Positions 16,247-26,266 of a stretch of DNA of 64,000 bases are shown piece after piece. Origin of the DNA: Saprospiraceae bacterium (GTDB lineage Bacteria; Bacteroidota; Bacteroidia; Chitinophagales; Saprospiraceae); assembly GCA_025056735.1 (NCBI GenBank), contig JANWVR010000103.1:1-64000 (forward strand). The letters are read 5' to 3'. A model generated the notes under the pieces. It was not told the origin of the DNA, ran no database searches, and was given only the letters and a program-made list of their open reading frames with translations. A program made the position numbers and the translations under genes. Every line of letters begins with the position of its first letter. Positions within the stretch are counted from its first letter, which is position 1.

Positions 16247-19243
16247 ATGAAGCAATTACTTACCTTATTGTGCCTGCTTTTGGGCACAACATCACTGCTG
16301 ATGGCTCAGAGCTATACCGTCAGCGGGCAGGTCAAGGACGAAGCCGGTGACCCTCTGCCTGGGGTTACGGTGGTCGTCAAAAACACCATTCGAGGCACCA
16401 CAACGGGCAACGATGGGCGGTTTAGCATTCAGGTCCCGGGGCCGGACGCTGTGCTGGTTTTCTCCTACACGGGTTACACCCAGCAGGAGGTGCCGGTGAA
16501 TGCCCAGCGCGAGCTAGACGTCGTCCTGGCGGAGAGCGGCTCTGCGCTGGGTGAGGTCGTGGTCGTGGGCTTCGGCACCGCTTATCGTCAGGACTTGACC
16601 GGCTCTATCGCCAAGTTGAACGCCCGGGAGTTTGAGTTTCAGCCGGTGCAAACGTTTGAGAACGCCATTCAGGGCCGGGCAGCCGGGGTATTTATCAACT
16701 CCGGCAGCGGCAAACTGGGTCAGGGGCTGAACATTCGCGTGCGCGGCATCTCGTCGGTGTCGGCAAGCAACCAGCCGTTGTTTGTGATTGATGGCATTCC
16801 GGTGATTTCAGAGCCAGTCGGCAGCGCCACAGAGCCAGATAACCCGCTGGCTACCATTGCACCTGAAGACATTGAGTCCATTGAAATTTTGAAAGACGCC
16901 GCCGCTGCCGCTATTTATGGTGCGCGGGCATCGAATGGCGTGGTGCTCGTTACCACCAAGAGCGGTCGTGCAGGTCGCACAAAGGTCTCCTTCGGCGTCT
17001 ACGGCGGTTGGTCGAGCCCGACGCGCAAGCGCGAATGGCTCAACGCTGCTGAATACCGGGAGTTGTTCACCTATGCGGCTCAAAACTCCGATTTTGGCGA
17101 GCTGGATGCCGCTGAGGAGTTTGCAAGCGAAACGGGCACCGACGACTGGAACAGCAACTACGACACCGACTGGGCCAGCGAAGCCTTCCAGCCCGGTAGC
17201 GTGCGCAATGCCTCGCTGAGCATTACCGGCGGCGATGCGCGCACCACCTTCTTAGTCAGCGGCACCTGGAACGACCAGGTGGGCATCCTGCGCGGCAACG
17301 CCTTAGACCGCCTGACCGGCCGCATCAACTTAGAGCACAAGGCCTCCAACCGCCTGCGCTTCGGCACTAACCTCAGCCTCATCAAGAGCCTCAACCAGCG
17401 CGTGCCCAGCGACAACGCCTTCTCTAACCCCCTTCAGCTCAACGCCTTGCCGCCTATTCAGCCTAAAATTGACCCGGCTACCGGCAAACTCAATCAGAAC
17501 ACCCTGTATTACAACAACTTGATTGATTTAGAGAACGGCTTTAACAACGCTACCACATACCGCTCCATCAGCAACGTCTATGGCCAGTGGGACATCACTG
17601 ACCGCCTGTCGTTCCGCTCGGAATACGGTATTGACTGGCTCAACCTGCAGGAAGAGCAGTTCCGAGGCCGCCAAACCTTAGATGGAGCACCCACCGGGCA
17701 GGGATACAGCAACCAGGTCAACGTCCTAAACCAGAACGTTAACAACTTCTTCCAGTACGTGCAAAAGTTTGGGAAAAACTTTGACCTGAACGCCACACTC
17801 GGTATGCAGTACCAGAGCGGCAACACGCGCTCAACCAGCAGCACCGGCGAAGGCTTGCCCAACGACCGCTTCACCAAAATCGCCTCCGCGGCCAAGATTG
17901 TACAGGCATCTTCCAACGAGTCGGCCTATGCTTTCACTTCGTACTTCGCACGCGCCAACGTGAAACTCTTCGACCGTATCTTAGTGGGCCTGAGCGGCCG
18001 CTTAGATGGCTCGTCGCGCTTCGGCAAAAACAACCGCTTCGGCTTCTTCCCAGCCGGCTCGCTGGGCTATATCCTAAGCAACGAGTCGTTCCTGCGCGAT
18101 AATAAAATTGTTAGCTTCCTCAAGGTGCGCGGTAGCTACGGGCGTACGGGTAACGCCGAAATTGGCAACTTCGCCTGGCGATCGCTTTGGGGCGCCAGCT
18201 TCGTGGGCGACCTGGCCGGCATCGTACCCACCCGCATCGGCGACGAAAACCTGACCTGGGAAACCACCGACCAGCTCAACGTCGGCCTGGACTTCGGACT
18301 CTTCAACGACCGCATCTCGGCCAGCGTGGACTACTTCGACAAACGCACCAAAGGCCTATTGCTCAACCTGCCACTGCCCGCTTCTAATGGCTTCACCACC
18401 ATTACGAAAAACATCGGCGACATGACCAATACGGGCTTCGAGTTCATCCTGACGACGCAAAACTTGGTGGGCAAATTCCGCTGGAGTACGAGCTTCAACC
18501 TCAGCACATACCGCAATAAAGTAACCAACATGAACGGCTCCACCATTGACGGAGGCTCGCGCCAGCTGGGCCGAGTATCGGAAGGTCAGCCCTTCGGCTA
18601 TTTCTGGGGACCCAAATATGCTGGCGTAAACCCCGACAATGGCAACGCTCAGTACTTCGACACCGACGGCAACATCTTAGACCAGGACGATTTCTTAGCC
18701 TTGCCCGACGAAAAGCGCAACCAAATCGTAGGTAATCCGCACCCCGACTTCTTTGGCGGCCTCAACAACCGCTTCAGCTTCATGGGCTTCTCTTTGGATG
18801 TACAACTGCAGTTCGTCTACGGCAACGACCTGTACAACATTGCCGGCTTCTTCCAATCCGTCAACGGCGACTACTTCGACAACCAGTCCAAAGATCAGCT
18901 CGACTATTGGCGCCAGCCTGGGCAAATCACAAAGATCCCAGAACCTCGCCTGTACAGCGGCAACGGCGCCATCAAGTCGAGCCGTTGGGTGCAAGACGGC
19001 TCCTACCTGCGCGTCCGCGCCCTCACGTTCGGCTACACGCTCCCGCGAAGCCTAACCTCGCGCGCTCGCATGGAAAACCTGTTCCTATACGTGTCGGCGC
19101 AGAACCTGTTCACTTTCACCAAGTACGAAGGTTATGATCCAGAGGTAAACGCCACGTACATCAGCGCCGTCAACATAGGCCACGACTTCTACACGCCACC
19201 TCAAGCGCGCATCATCACCCTGGGCCTCAACGCATCGTTCTAA
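16247..19243 (+). CDS. SusC/RagA-family TonB-linked outer membrane protein
   Basis: ORF 16178-19243 with likely start at Met 24 (MKQLLTLLCLLLGTTSLLMAQ); carboxypeptidase-like plug domain VSGQVKDEAGDPLPGVTVVVKNT; GEVVVVGFGTAYRQDLTGSIAKL; VRVRGISSVSASNQPLFVIDG. Confidence 0.96.
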   Translation: MKQLLTLLCLLLGTTSLLMAQSYTVSGQVKDEAGDPLPGVTVVVKNTIRGTTTGNDGRFSIQVPGPDAVLVFSYTGYTQQEVPVNAQRELDVVLAESGSALGEVVVVGFGTAYRQDLTGSIAKLNAREFEFQPVQTFENAIQGRAAGVFINSGSGKLGQGLNIRVRGISSVSASNQPLFVIDGIPVISEPVGSATEPDNPLATIAPEDIESIEILKDAAAAAIYGARASNGVVLVTTKSGRAGRTKVSFGVYGGWSSPTRKREWLNAAEYRELFTYAAQNSDFGELDAAEEFASETGTDDWNSNYDTDWASEAFQPGSVRNASLSITGGDARTTFLVSGTWNDQVGILRGNALDRLTGRINLEHKASNRLRFGTNLSLIKSLNQRVPSDNAFSNPLQLNALPPIQPKIDPATGKLNQNTLYYNNLIDLENGFNNATTYRSISNVYGQWDITDRLSFRSEYGIDWLNLQEEQFRGRQTLDGAPTGQGYSNQVNVLNQNVNNFFQYVQKFGKNFDLNATLGMQYQSGNTRSTSSTGEGLPNDRFTKIASAAKIVQASSNESAYAFTSYFARANVKLFDRILVGLSGRLDGSSRFGKNNRFGFFPAGSLGYILSNESFLRDNKIVSFLKVRGSYGRTGNAEIGNFAWRSLWGASFVGDLAGIVPTRIGDENLTWETTDQLNVGLDFGLFNDRISASVDYFDKRTKGLLLNLPLPASNGFTTITKNIGDMTNTGFEFILTTQNLVGKFRWSTSFNLSTYRNKVTNMNGSTIDGGSRQLGRVSEGQPFGYFWGPKYAGVNPDNGNAQYFDTDGNILDQDDFLALPDEKRNQIVGNPHPDFFGGLNNRFSFMGFSLDVQLQFVYGNDLYNIAGFFQSVNGDYFDNQSKDQLDYWRQPGQITKIPEPRLYSGNGAIKSSRWVQDGSYLRVRALTFGYTLPRSLTSRARMENLFLYVSAQNLFTFTKYEGYDPEVNATYISAVNIGHDFYTPPQARIITLGLNASF

Positions 19244-19264
19244 ACATTTCAACAATTATTCGCT

Positions 19265-20647
19265 ATGAAAAAAATACTCATCCTGATAAGTGCCATTACA
19301 GCACTCTTCTTCGCTGGCTGCATCAAGGAATTGGATATCCAGCCCTTAGATGCCATTGATGCCAGCATTGCATTGGAAACTGCCGAAGATTTAGAGTCGG
19401 CTATCGTGGGCGCATACAGCATCATGCACAGCGGAGCGCTCTACGGCACGAATCTGAACTTAGTGCCTGAATTACTCGGCTCAGCTGACTATTGCCAGTG
19501 GCGCGGCACCTTCCAGAGCTACCGGCAAATCATGAATAAAAACATGACTATTGATAACGCCGAAGCCACCCGCACCTGGATTGCTGCCTATCGCGCCATC
19601 AACGTGGCGAATAACGTGCTGGCCAATAGCGGCAAAATACAAGACGCTGCTGCTCGTGCTGCCTTAGAAGCAGAGGCCAAATTTATCCGCGGCATCCTGC
19701 ACTTCGAGTTGGTGCGCCTGTATGCCAAGCCCTGGAATGCGCCCAACACAGGCCCTAAAAGCCGTCTGGGGGTACCTATCATGCTCACGCCAGCTACAAA
19801 CGAAGCCACTGCCAGCATCAAGGTGCGTCGCAACACCATTGAGGAGGTGTATGCACAGGTCATCAAAGACCTCCGAGATGCTGAAGCCGCACTGCCAGAG
19901 GCTCGCGAAGGCAATAACCGCTTCCGCGCCACTAAATATACCGCCAAAGCCTTCCTCTCGCGTGTGTACTTGCAGCAGCAGAATTATGCACAGGCCTTGC
20001 AAAAGGCGCAAGAAGTCATTGAAAGCGGCAAGTATCGCCTCAACGCCTCTGTAACAAGCGCCTTCCGCAATAAATTTACCAGTGAAACCATCTTCGAACT
20101 GTACATGAACGAGCAGAACAACGCCGGCACAGCGAATGATGGTTTGACCACCTTCTACGCCAGCCTGCCTGGTATTGGCCGCTCTGACGTGCGTATCCTG
20201 GCGCCCTTTGTCAACCTGTACCAACCCGACGACGAGCGCCTGACTGAACTCATCTACATCGGCACGGGCCGCCGACCCGGCTCGCGCCAGACCGGCAAAT
20301 GGACTCAATTCGAGCAAAACATACCGGTCATCCGCTTAGCCGAAATGTACCTTACACGCGCCGAATGCAACTTCCGACTCGGCTCCAACGTGGGCAATAC
20401 ACCCGCCGACGACATCAATCTCCTCCGACGCCGCGCCCGCACCACCAGCCTGACCACTGTCACCCTCGACGACATCCTCAAAGAGCGCAGCCTCGAACTC
20501 TGCTTCGAAGGCCTCCGCATTCACGACCTCAAACGCACCGGGCGCAGCACCGGAACGTTCGCATTTGATAGCCCAAAACTGGTCCTGCCCATTCCTGAGC
20601 GCGAAATCCGAGCCAACAGCGAACTGGAGCAGAACGAAGGCTATTAA
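19265..20647 (+). CDS. SusD/RagB-family nutrient-binding lipoprotein
   Basis: 460 aa; lipobox FFAGCIKELDIQPLDAID; RAINVANNVLAN; EAKFIRGILHFELVRLYAKPW; C-terminal LVLPIPEREIRANSELEQNEGY. Confidence 0.96.
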   Translation: MKKILILISAITALFFAGCIKELDIQPLDAIDASIALETAEDLESAIVGAYSIMHSGALYGTNLNLVPELLGSADYCQWRGTFQSYRQIMNKNMTIDNAEATRTWIAAYRAINVANNVLANSGKIQDAAARAALEAEAKFIRGILHFELVRLYAKPWNAPNTGPKSRLGVPIMLTPATNEATASIKVRRNTIEEVYAQVIKDLRDAEAALPEAREGNNRFRATKYTAKAFLSRVYLQQQNYAQALQKAQEVIESGKYRLNASVTSAFRNKFTSETIFELYMNEQNNAGTANDGLTTFYASLPGIGRSDVRILAPFVNLYQPDDERLTELIYIGTGRRPGSRQTGKWTQFEQNIPVIRLAEMYLTRAECNFRLGSNVGNTPADDINLLRRRARTTSLTTVTLDDILKERSLELCFEGLRIHDLKRTGRSTGTFAFDSPKLVLPIPEREIRANSELEQNEGY

Positions 20648-20673
20648 CAAACAGCTTAAGTCCTGAAGTCCCA

Positions 20674-20711
20674 CGGGGCAATGGCGCTTTGCGCCGTTGC
20701 CCCGCTTTTTT
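20674..20711 (+). terminator. Rho-independent terminator after susCD
   Basis: CGGGGCAATGGCGC-TTT-GCGCCGTTGCCCCG then CTTTTTT. Confidence 0.93.
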
Positions 20712-20837
20712 GTGCCTGGCTTCCTACCCACATTTACAGCCTGCTGCTCGAGAGCATTTTGCAGTTCAGCTTGCCGTCTCTTCGCATGAAGTGCGAAAAA
20801 CTTTTAGCCTGCCTTTTTCTTTTCTAAAACGCCGCCA

Positions 20838-20845
20838 TACCTTTG
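20838..20845 (+). promoter_or_regulatory. Bacteroidota -7 element (TACCTTTG) upstream of rplY
   Basis: TACCTTTG 38 nt upstream of the ATG. Confidence 0.55.
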
Positions 20846-20882
20846 CGGGCCTTTTTTAGAAAAACAACGATCGTTTTTTGTC

Positions 20883-21452
20883 ATGGAAATTGTTGCGATA
20901 GCGGCTCAACCTCGCGAAGCAGGTGGGAAAGAAGAAGCTAAACGCCTGCGCCGCAAAGGTTTAGTGCCGGCAGTGATGTATCAAAGCGGTGGTGGTAACC
21001 CTATGCACTTTGCTGTTTCGCCAGCGTCTTTGCGCCCTTTGGTGTACACGTCGAAGTTCAAACTGGGCGAAATTGAGCTGGAAGGCGCCAAATACCGCTG
21101 CATTGTCAAGGACATTCAATTTCATCCGGTAACCGAACAAATCCTTCACATTGATTTTCTGCGGCTGGTGCCCGGCATTCCATTTAAGGCAACCGTACCG
21201 CTTCGTTTTGAGGGTCAGGCTCCGGGGGTCAAAGCCGGTGGCAAGTTTATCGCTACGCTGCGCAAGGTGAACATTCTCACCACGCCCGAACACGTTGTGG
21301 ATGAGGTAGTGGCCGATATTTCAAGTATGGAATTAGGCTCCACTATTCGGGTACGTGATATCCGCCTGTCGGAAGGTGTTAGCATCATCAACAACGGCGC
21401 CATCCCGATTGCGCTAATTGAAATCCCACGTGCCCTTCGCGGCGGCAAGTAA
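20883..21452 (+). CDS. rplY: 50S ribosomal protein L25/general stress protein Ctc
   Basis: 189 aa; REAGGKEEAKRLRRKGLVPAVMYQSGG; VKDIQFHPVTEQILHIDFLRL; Ctc-type C-terminal domain. Confidence 0.95.
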   Translation: MEIVAIAAQPREAGGKEEAKRLRRKGLVPAVMYQSGGGNPMHFAVSPASLRPLVYTSKFKLGEIELEGAKYRCIVKDIQFHPVTEQILHIDFLRLVPGIPFKATVPLRFEGQAPGVKAGGKFIATLRKVNILTTPEHVVDEVVADISSMELGSTIRVRDIRLSEGVSIINNGAIPIALIEIPRALRGGK

Positions 21453-21470
21453 GCTCAGATAGATTTACAT

Positions 21471-21526
21471 AACGGCTAACGATTGTCCCCCGACAAAGTG
21501 GGCTATCGTTAGCCGTTTAATTTTTG
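21471..21526 (+). terminator. Rho-independent terminator after rplY
   Basis: AACGGCTAACGAT (21471-21483) / ATCGTTAGCCGTT (21505-21517) then TAATTTTTGG. Confidence 0.85.
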
Positions 21527-22756
21527 GTTTTGTCTATGGCCAACGCATGTGTTCTTTACGCCTGCCCCAATTTCACGGCCAATGCGGTGCGCTTTATTGA
21601 CGCTATCAGCAGTCAGTCCGACGTTCGTCTGGGGCTGATTTCTCAGGAGCAGGTGTCCTTACTGCCGCCGCATCTCCAACAGCGCTTGGCTGCCTTTCGG
21701 CAGGTACCCGATGTGTTTCATGCCGATACGCTTACCCGCGCGGCCCTGTCTTTAGAGAAAGAATTAGGCGGCACAATTGACCGAATTATCGGCGCAGTAG
21801 AGTCGCTCCAGGTAGCCATCGCTACCGTCCGCGAGCGCATGGGCATCCCAGGAATGTTGCCTGAAACCGTGCTCAACTTTCGCGACAAGCAGCGGATGAA
21901 AGACCTGTTTCGCCAGGCGGGCATTCCCTGTGCACGCTCCAGAAAAGTAACTACGCGCCTGGAGGCGCACGAATTTGCCGAAACCTGCGGATATTTCGTC
22001 GTCGTCAAGCCGCCCGACGGCGCCGGCTCGCTGACCACGTTCCAGGTGAGCAACCCGGCTGAATTAGACGCAGCCCTGGGCCAAATGCCCGGTCAGGAGG
22101 CCCTCCTGGAGGAATTCATCATCGGTCAGGAGCATGCCTTCGACACCTTTTCATTGAATGGCCAACCGCTCTACCATTCGATTGCCTGCTACTACCCTAA
22201 CCCGTTGGAAGTCATGCGCGAGCCCTGGATTCAGTGGCAGGTCGTTACGCCCCGCGAGGTGGATGCGCCTCAGTATGACGACATCCGCGCGCTGGCTTTT
22301 CGCGCCCTCGAAGTGCTGGGCATGCAAACGGGCGTGAGCCATTTGGAGTGGTTTCGCCGACCTGATGGCAGCATCGCTATCTCCGAAGTAGCCGCCCGCC
22401 CGCCCGGCGCACAATTCATGACCCTCACTGGCCGCGCCGCCGATTTCGACGCTGTGCAGGCGTGGACGCGCTTAGTCATTTTTGGCGAGTTTACGCCGCC
22501 AAAACGCCAATACGCCGCCGGAGCAGCTTACCTGCGCGGTCAGGGCCGCGGCCGCGTGCAGGCAGTACATGGCTTGGACATCGTCGAGCGCGAGGTTGGG
22601 CATTTGATTACCGATTTTAAAATCCCGCAAATCGGCCAGGAAGCCCATGGCCATTACGAGGGCGAAGGTTTCATCATCGTACGCCACCCCGATACCGACG
22701 TGGTGCGCCAGGCCCTGTCGCGCATCGTGTCTGTCGTCCGCGTTTACTTAGGCTAA
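21524..22756 (+). CDS. ATP-grasp domain protein
   Basis: 410 aa, probable start MANACVLYACPN at 21536; FRDKQRMKDLFRQAGIPCARS; FVVVKPPDGAGSLTTFQV; EEFIIGQEHAFDTFS; AISEVAARPPGAQ. Confidence 0.88.
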   Translation: MVLSMANACVLYACPNFTANAVRFIDAISSQSDVRLGLISQEQVSLLPPHLQQRLAAFRQVPDVFHADTLTRAALSLEKELGGTIDRIIGAVESLQVAIATVRERMGIPGMLPETVLNFRDKQRMKDLFRQAGIPCARSRKVTTRLEAHEFAETCGYFVVVKPPDGAGSLTTFQVSNPAELDAALGQMPGQEALLEEFIIGQEHAFDTFSLNGQPLYHSIACYYPNPLEVMREPWIQWQVVTPREVDAPQYDDIRALAFRALEVLGMQTGVSHLEWFRRPDGSIAISEVAARPPGAQFMTLTGRAADFDAVQAWTRLVIFGEFTPPKRQYAAGAAYLRGQGRGRVQAVHGLDIVEREVGHLITDFKIPQIGQEAHGHYEGEGFIIVRHPDTDVVRQALSRIVSVVRVYLG

Positions 22757-22761
22757 CGGCC

Positions 22762-23247
22762 ATGCTCGACCAAGAAGTACTGCTGGCCAAAATCCGCCTC
22801 ATGATGGAGCGCGAGGGCCGCGCGTACCGCAAAACGACGCGCGTTTTTGCTCGCCCAGCCCGTGAGGGCGAGACGGTAAACACGGTTACTGCCGACGGCC
22901 TCGAGACCGTGAACGTCGCCAAACCCGGCGATTGGTTGGTGCGCAACCAGACCGAAGCCGGCGAAGCCTACCTGCTTCCGGAGCAAAAATTTGCCCAACG
23001 CTACCAATATCTCCGCCCTGCCGAAGGCGAGTGGGCCGAATATCAGTCCATCGGCCGCATCCGAGCGCTCGAACTCACGCCCGAACGGCTCCAAACCCTC
23101 CAACTGCCCGCCGAATTCGAATTCATCGCCGCCTGGGGCAGTCCAATGCTCGCGCGACGAGGCGATTTTTTAGCCTGCCCCGAAGATTTCAGGGAAGTGT
23201 ACCGCATTGCCCGGGCGGAGTTCGAGCAGACCTACGAACCCTGCTGA
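22762..23247 (+). CDS. PGDYG-like domain protein
   Basis: 161 aa; KPGDWLVRNQTEAGEAYLLPEQKFAQRYQYL; 5-bp gap to the ATP-grasp gene. Confidence 0.65.
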   Translation: MLDQEVLLAKIRLMMEREGRAYRKTTRVFARPAREGETVNTVTADGLETVNVAKPGDWLVRNQTEAGEAYLLPEQKFAQRYQYLRPAEGEWAEYQSIGRIRALELTPERLQTLQLPAEFEFIAAWGSPMLARRGDFLACPEDFREVYRIARAEFEQTYEPC

Positions 23248-23268
23248 ACACATCAAAAGCGCCATTTC

Positions 23269-24411
23269 TTAGCGCCAGCGCCGCCCCTTCCACCGGTAGC
23301 GCCGAACGACCAGCGCAGCCAGACCCACTACGGTCAGGTAAATAAAATGGATTGCCAATGCCGGCCAGAAGTAGCGTAGGGCTTCCTCCTGGCGAAAAAA
23401 AGCGGTCATCTCGCGCAGCAGCCTCCTGTCGGCCCAGGCTTTAGCGCCAAAAAGCAATAGCGCTATGCCGCCCAAAGGCGGATACCAGAAAGCCAATACC
23501 GCGCCGAGAACTGCTGCAAACGGCAAAGCCCATAGGAGCGCTAATGCGGACTTCAGGCGCTGGTTTGTCCAGCCAGTATTTTTGGTTCCCCACCGCAGCC
23601 GCTGGTGAAAAAAAGCCATAACGGTAGGGCAAGGCAGCGTTTGCACGGCTGCGTCCGCATTTTTCAAGAAAAAAACCTCCTTTACGGGCAGCTTAGCCAG
23701 CAGGAACATGTCGTCGCCTGAGGCGCGGTGCTCATTGCCAGCAAAGCCGCCCACGCGCTCAAACACTGCTTTGGGATAACACAGGTTGGCCCCGTTGCCC
23801 ATAGAAAACCAGCCGCTATTAATGGCGGCGCCGGTAATGCCCATGGTGGCCGCTACGTCGAGCGCCTGAAAATGCGCCCACCAGTGGTTAGGCCCTCCAA
23901 GGACGACGGGCGCGACGATGGCGCTGGGGCGTCGTATTTCGTAAGCCGCGGCTAGCAACTGCAGCCAACAGGGCGGCACATAGCAGTCGGCATCGGTGGT
24001 AACGATGAGCTCGCCACCCGCTAAGGCGATGGCCTGTGTTAACGCGCTCTTCTTGCCCGGCGGCGCCGGCGGCTGGACCTCGCTCAACCGCAACAGGCGC
24101 ACCTCACCCGGAAAAGCAGCCACCAATTCGGCGACACAACCGGCCGTGGCGTCTTCCGAGTAGTCATCCGCCACAATCACCTCGCGCAGAGACGCCGGAT
24201 AGTCGCAGGCCAGCACAGCGCGCACGCAGGCGACGATAGTTGCCGCCTCGTTGCGCGCGGCAATGACGATAGAAATACGAACGCTGGGCTGAAAGTCAAA
24301 AGGCGCTTCCCACACTGGCATGCGGCGCCAGGTTTTTCGCACGCTTTCCAAAAATAAGACATAGCCCGCTGCCAGCAGCAGGCTGCCTACAGCACAGGCG
24401 CACAGCAGCAT
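23269..24411 (-). CDS. Family 2 glycosyltransferase, membrane-associated
   Basis: 380 aa; SIVIAARNEAATIVACVRAVLACDYPASLREVIVADDYSEDAT; IVTTDADCYVPPCWL; QRLRWGTKN (QxxRW); C-terminal TM segments. Confidence 0.93.
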   Translation of the reverse strand: MLLCACAVGSLLLAAGYVLFLESVRKTWRRMPVWEAPFDFQPSVRISIVIAARNEAATIVACVRAVLACDYPASLREVIVADDYSEDATAGCVAELVAAFPGEVRLLRLSEVQPPAPPGKKSALTQAIALAGGELIVTTDADCYVPPCWLQLLAAAYEIRRPSAIVAPVVLGGPNHWWAHFQALDVAATMGITGAAINSGWFSMGNGANLCYPKAVFERVGGFAGNEHRASGDDMFLLAKLPVKEVFFLKNADAAVQTLPCPTVMAFFHQRLRWGTKNTGWTNQRLKSALALLWALPFAAVLGAVLAFWYPPLGGIALLLFGAKAWADRRLLREMTAFFRQEEALRYFWPALAIHFIYLTVVGLAALVVRRYRWKGRRWR

Positions 24412-24418
24412 ACTGCGG

Positions 24419-25498
24419 TCAGAACAGCTCGCGCACGTTTGTGCTCAGCCCAAAATGGACGATACCACCGGCAATATGGTAGGAGGCATAGCCAAAATCC
24501 ACGCGGAAGCGGCTGACGCGAAAGCCTATGCCTGCCGAGAAGCCCGCTAAGCTGCGAAAGTTGCGCACCGTTAGCTCCCGGCGGCGCAAGTGATTGTATC
24601 CCAATCGGATGCGGAAGGACTCCGTTGGGCCAATCAGGAACTCACCGTTGAAAATCAGGTGGCGGAAGAAGTTGTCTATGGCCGGGTTGCCTTCGGAGGG
24701 CTGGCCACCGCCGAAGAGGAGCGGGTTTTGAGGGCGTAGGGAGGGGTCGTCGTAGCGGATGTCCCACTGATGCAGGTGATGAGCGACGACGCTCAGGCGA
24801 AAAGGCAGATAGCGCAAGCGCTTGCTGATGGCTATCTGAAGGTCGAAGGGCAGGTCTTCGCGTGTGTCCTGGTAGCGGGCCAGCTGAGCGCCGGCATTGC
24901 GCACGACGGCTGCCATAGAGAACAGGCGAGCCGTATCCTGGTACAATACGCCCACATCGGTACTGAGCGCCGAGGCGCGGTACATGTCTAAGGCCGACAC
25001 GGCAAAACGCGCGTTGAGGCCCAGCGACCACTTCGGACTGAGCGGACGCGCGGCGCCAAGGGTGAAGGCCGTCTCAGCAGCGCGCACCTGGCCCTGGATG
25101 TTGCCAAACTCGTCGGTCATGGGAATGTCGCCATAACCTACGTGCTGAATAGAGGCGTGAAAGGTGGCATCCAACACCCGAACATGGTGCGCGTAGGCGG
25201 CGTAGCTGTGCTGGATACCCGCCATCAAGAAGTTGTGCTGAAGCGACACACCACCGCTCATGGCCGGGTTGAGGGCCGCCGGATTGAAGGCGGCCAGCGC
25301 GACATCGTTATCGCGCACCGAGAGGACGACCCCTCCCAGAGCAGTGGCGCGCGCCGAGGGCGAGAGGGTCAGGAACTTGAATACGTGTCGCCCGCCTGTA
25401 ACCTGGGCGCCAACAGGCGTTTGGAGAGCTAACAGCAAAAATAAAACCGCCCACAAGGCAGAAACGGCGGAGCGTGGCAGTAGCATTTGCATAATCAA
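24419..25498 (-). CDS. porQ: Type IX secretion system protein PorQ
   Basis: 359 aa; signal peptide; FKFLTLSPSARATALGGVVLSVRDNDVALAAFNPAALNP; beta-barrel-like ending GFSAGIGFRVSRFRVDFGYASYHIAGGIVHFGLSTN. Confidence 0.88.
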   Translation of the reverse strand: MIMQMLLPRSAVSALWAVLFLLLALQTPVGAQVTGGRHVFKFLTLSPSARATALGGVVLSVRDNDVALAAFNPAALNPAMSGGVSLQHNFLMAGIQHSYAAYAHHVRVLDATFHASIQHVGYGDIPMTDEFGNIQGQVRAAETAFTLGAARPLSPKWSLGLNARFAVSALDMYRASALSTDVGVLYQDTARLFSMAAVVRNAGAQLARYQDTREDLPFDLQIAISKRLRYLPFRLSVVAHHLHQWDIRYDDPSLRPQNPLLFGGGQPSEGNPAIDNFFRHLIFNGEFLIGPTESFRIRLGYNHLRRRELTVRNFRSLAGFSAGIGFRVSRFRVDFGYASYHIAGGIVHFGLSTNVRELF

Positions 25499-25528
25499 TC
25501 TAAGAGAGATCGGGTGCGTGAAAGGGCC

Positions 25529-26164
25529 TCACTGACGGCCAACGGCTGTGGAGTCGCGGCTCCAGAGCGTTCGGCATCTTCCTCTTTGGCACCACATTAA
25601 GCGTTCGAGTTGCCCGTTGATGTCGTATAATCGCAGCGTGTCGTGTTCGTTGTCGCCCTCTAAGTAGGTTCCCTGGGCCTTGAGGTTCCCGTTTTCGTGC
25701 CATTCGGTGAAGGGGCCGTTCTCCTCGTTGTCGCGCAGGGTAACCTTTTCGCGCAGGACGCCATTCGGATACCAGCGCGTGCTAAGGCCCTGGAGCTGGC
25801 CGTGTACGAAGGTTTGTTCTAAGTGCTTTTGCCCGTTCTCGAAGTAGAGCACCACCGGGCCGTGATGTACGCCATGTTCATAGTGCTCGACCTGTTCGGG
25901 CTGGCCATTCGGATAAAAGAGCGTGCGCGTGCCGTGCAACGAGTCGTTCTCGTAGTGCGCCTCTTCGCGCAGGCGTCCCTGGGCGTCGAAGCGCTGATAC
26001 CGGCCATGGCGGGCATAGTCCTTTTTACGGCGTTCAAAGCGCTCCCGTTCGCCGTATTCATTGCGTACCTCTACGGTTTCGATATCGCCTGCACAGGCAG
26101 ACAGGATGGCCGTCGCAAAAAGCGCGAGCAATAAATATGCAGAAGTGAGCAAAGCGCGGAACAT
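25529..26164 (-). CDS. MORN-like repeat lipoprotein (YwqK-type)
   Basis: 211 aa; lipobox ILSACAGD; repeats HYENDSLHGTRTLFYPNGQPEQVEHYEHGVHHGPVVLYFENGQ. Confidence 0.8.
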   Translation of the reverse strand: MFRALLTSAYLLLALFATAILSACAGDIETVEVRNEYGERERFERRKKDYARHGRYQRFDAQGRLREEAHYENDSLHGTRTLFYPNGQPEQVEHYEHGVHHGPVVLYFENGQKHLEQTFVHGQLQGLSTRWYPNGVLREKVTLRDNEENGPFTEWHENGNLKAQGTYLEGDNEHDTLRLYDINGQLERLMWCQRGRCRTLWSRDSTAVGRQ

Positions 26165-26266
26165 AAGACCTCAGAGCGTTTTTTCTCAGAGCAAAGGTCG
26201 CCAGAGCAAGGCGTTTAGCAGGACGCAAGACAGGCATTAACGCCGAAGGCCTGATACACGACTTTG

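Noticed and set aside
25529-26164. Toxin-antitoxin system (YwqK antitoxin label)
   Set aside because: MORN-like repeat lipoprotein with no adjacent toxin-like gene; the database label is misleading.
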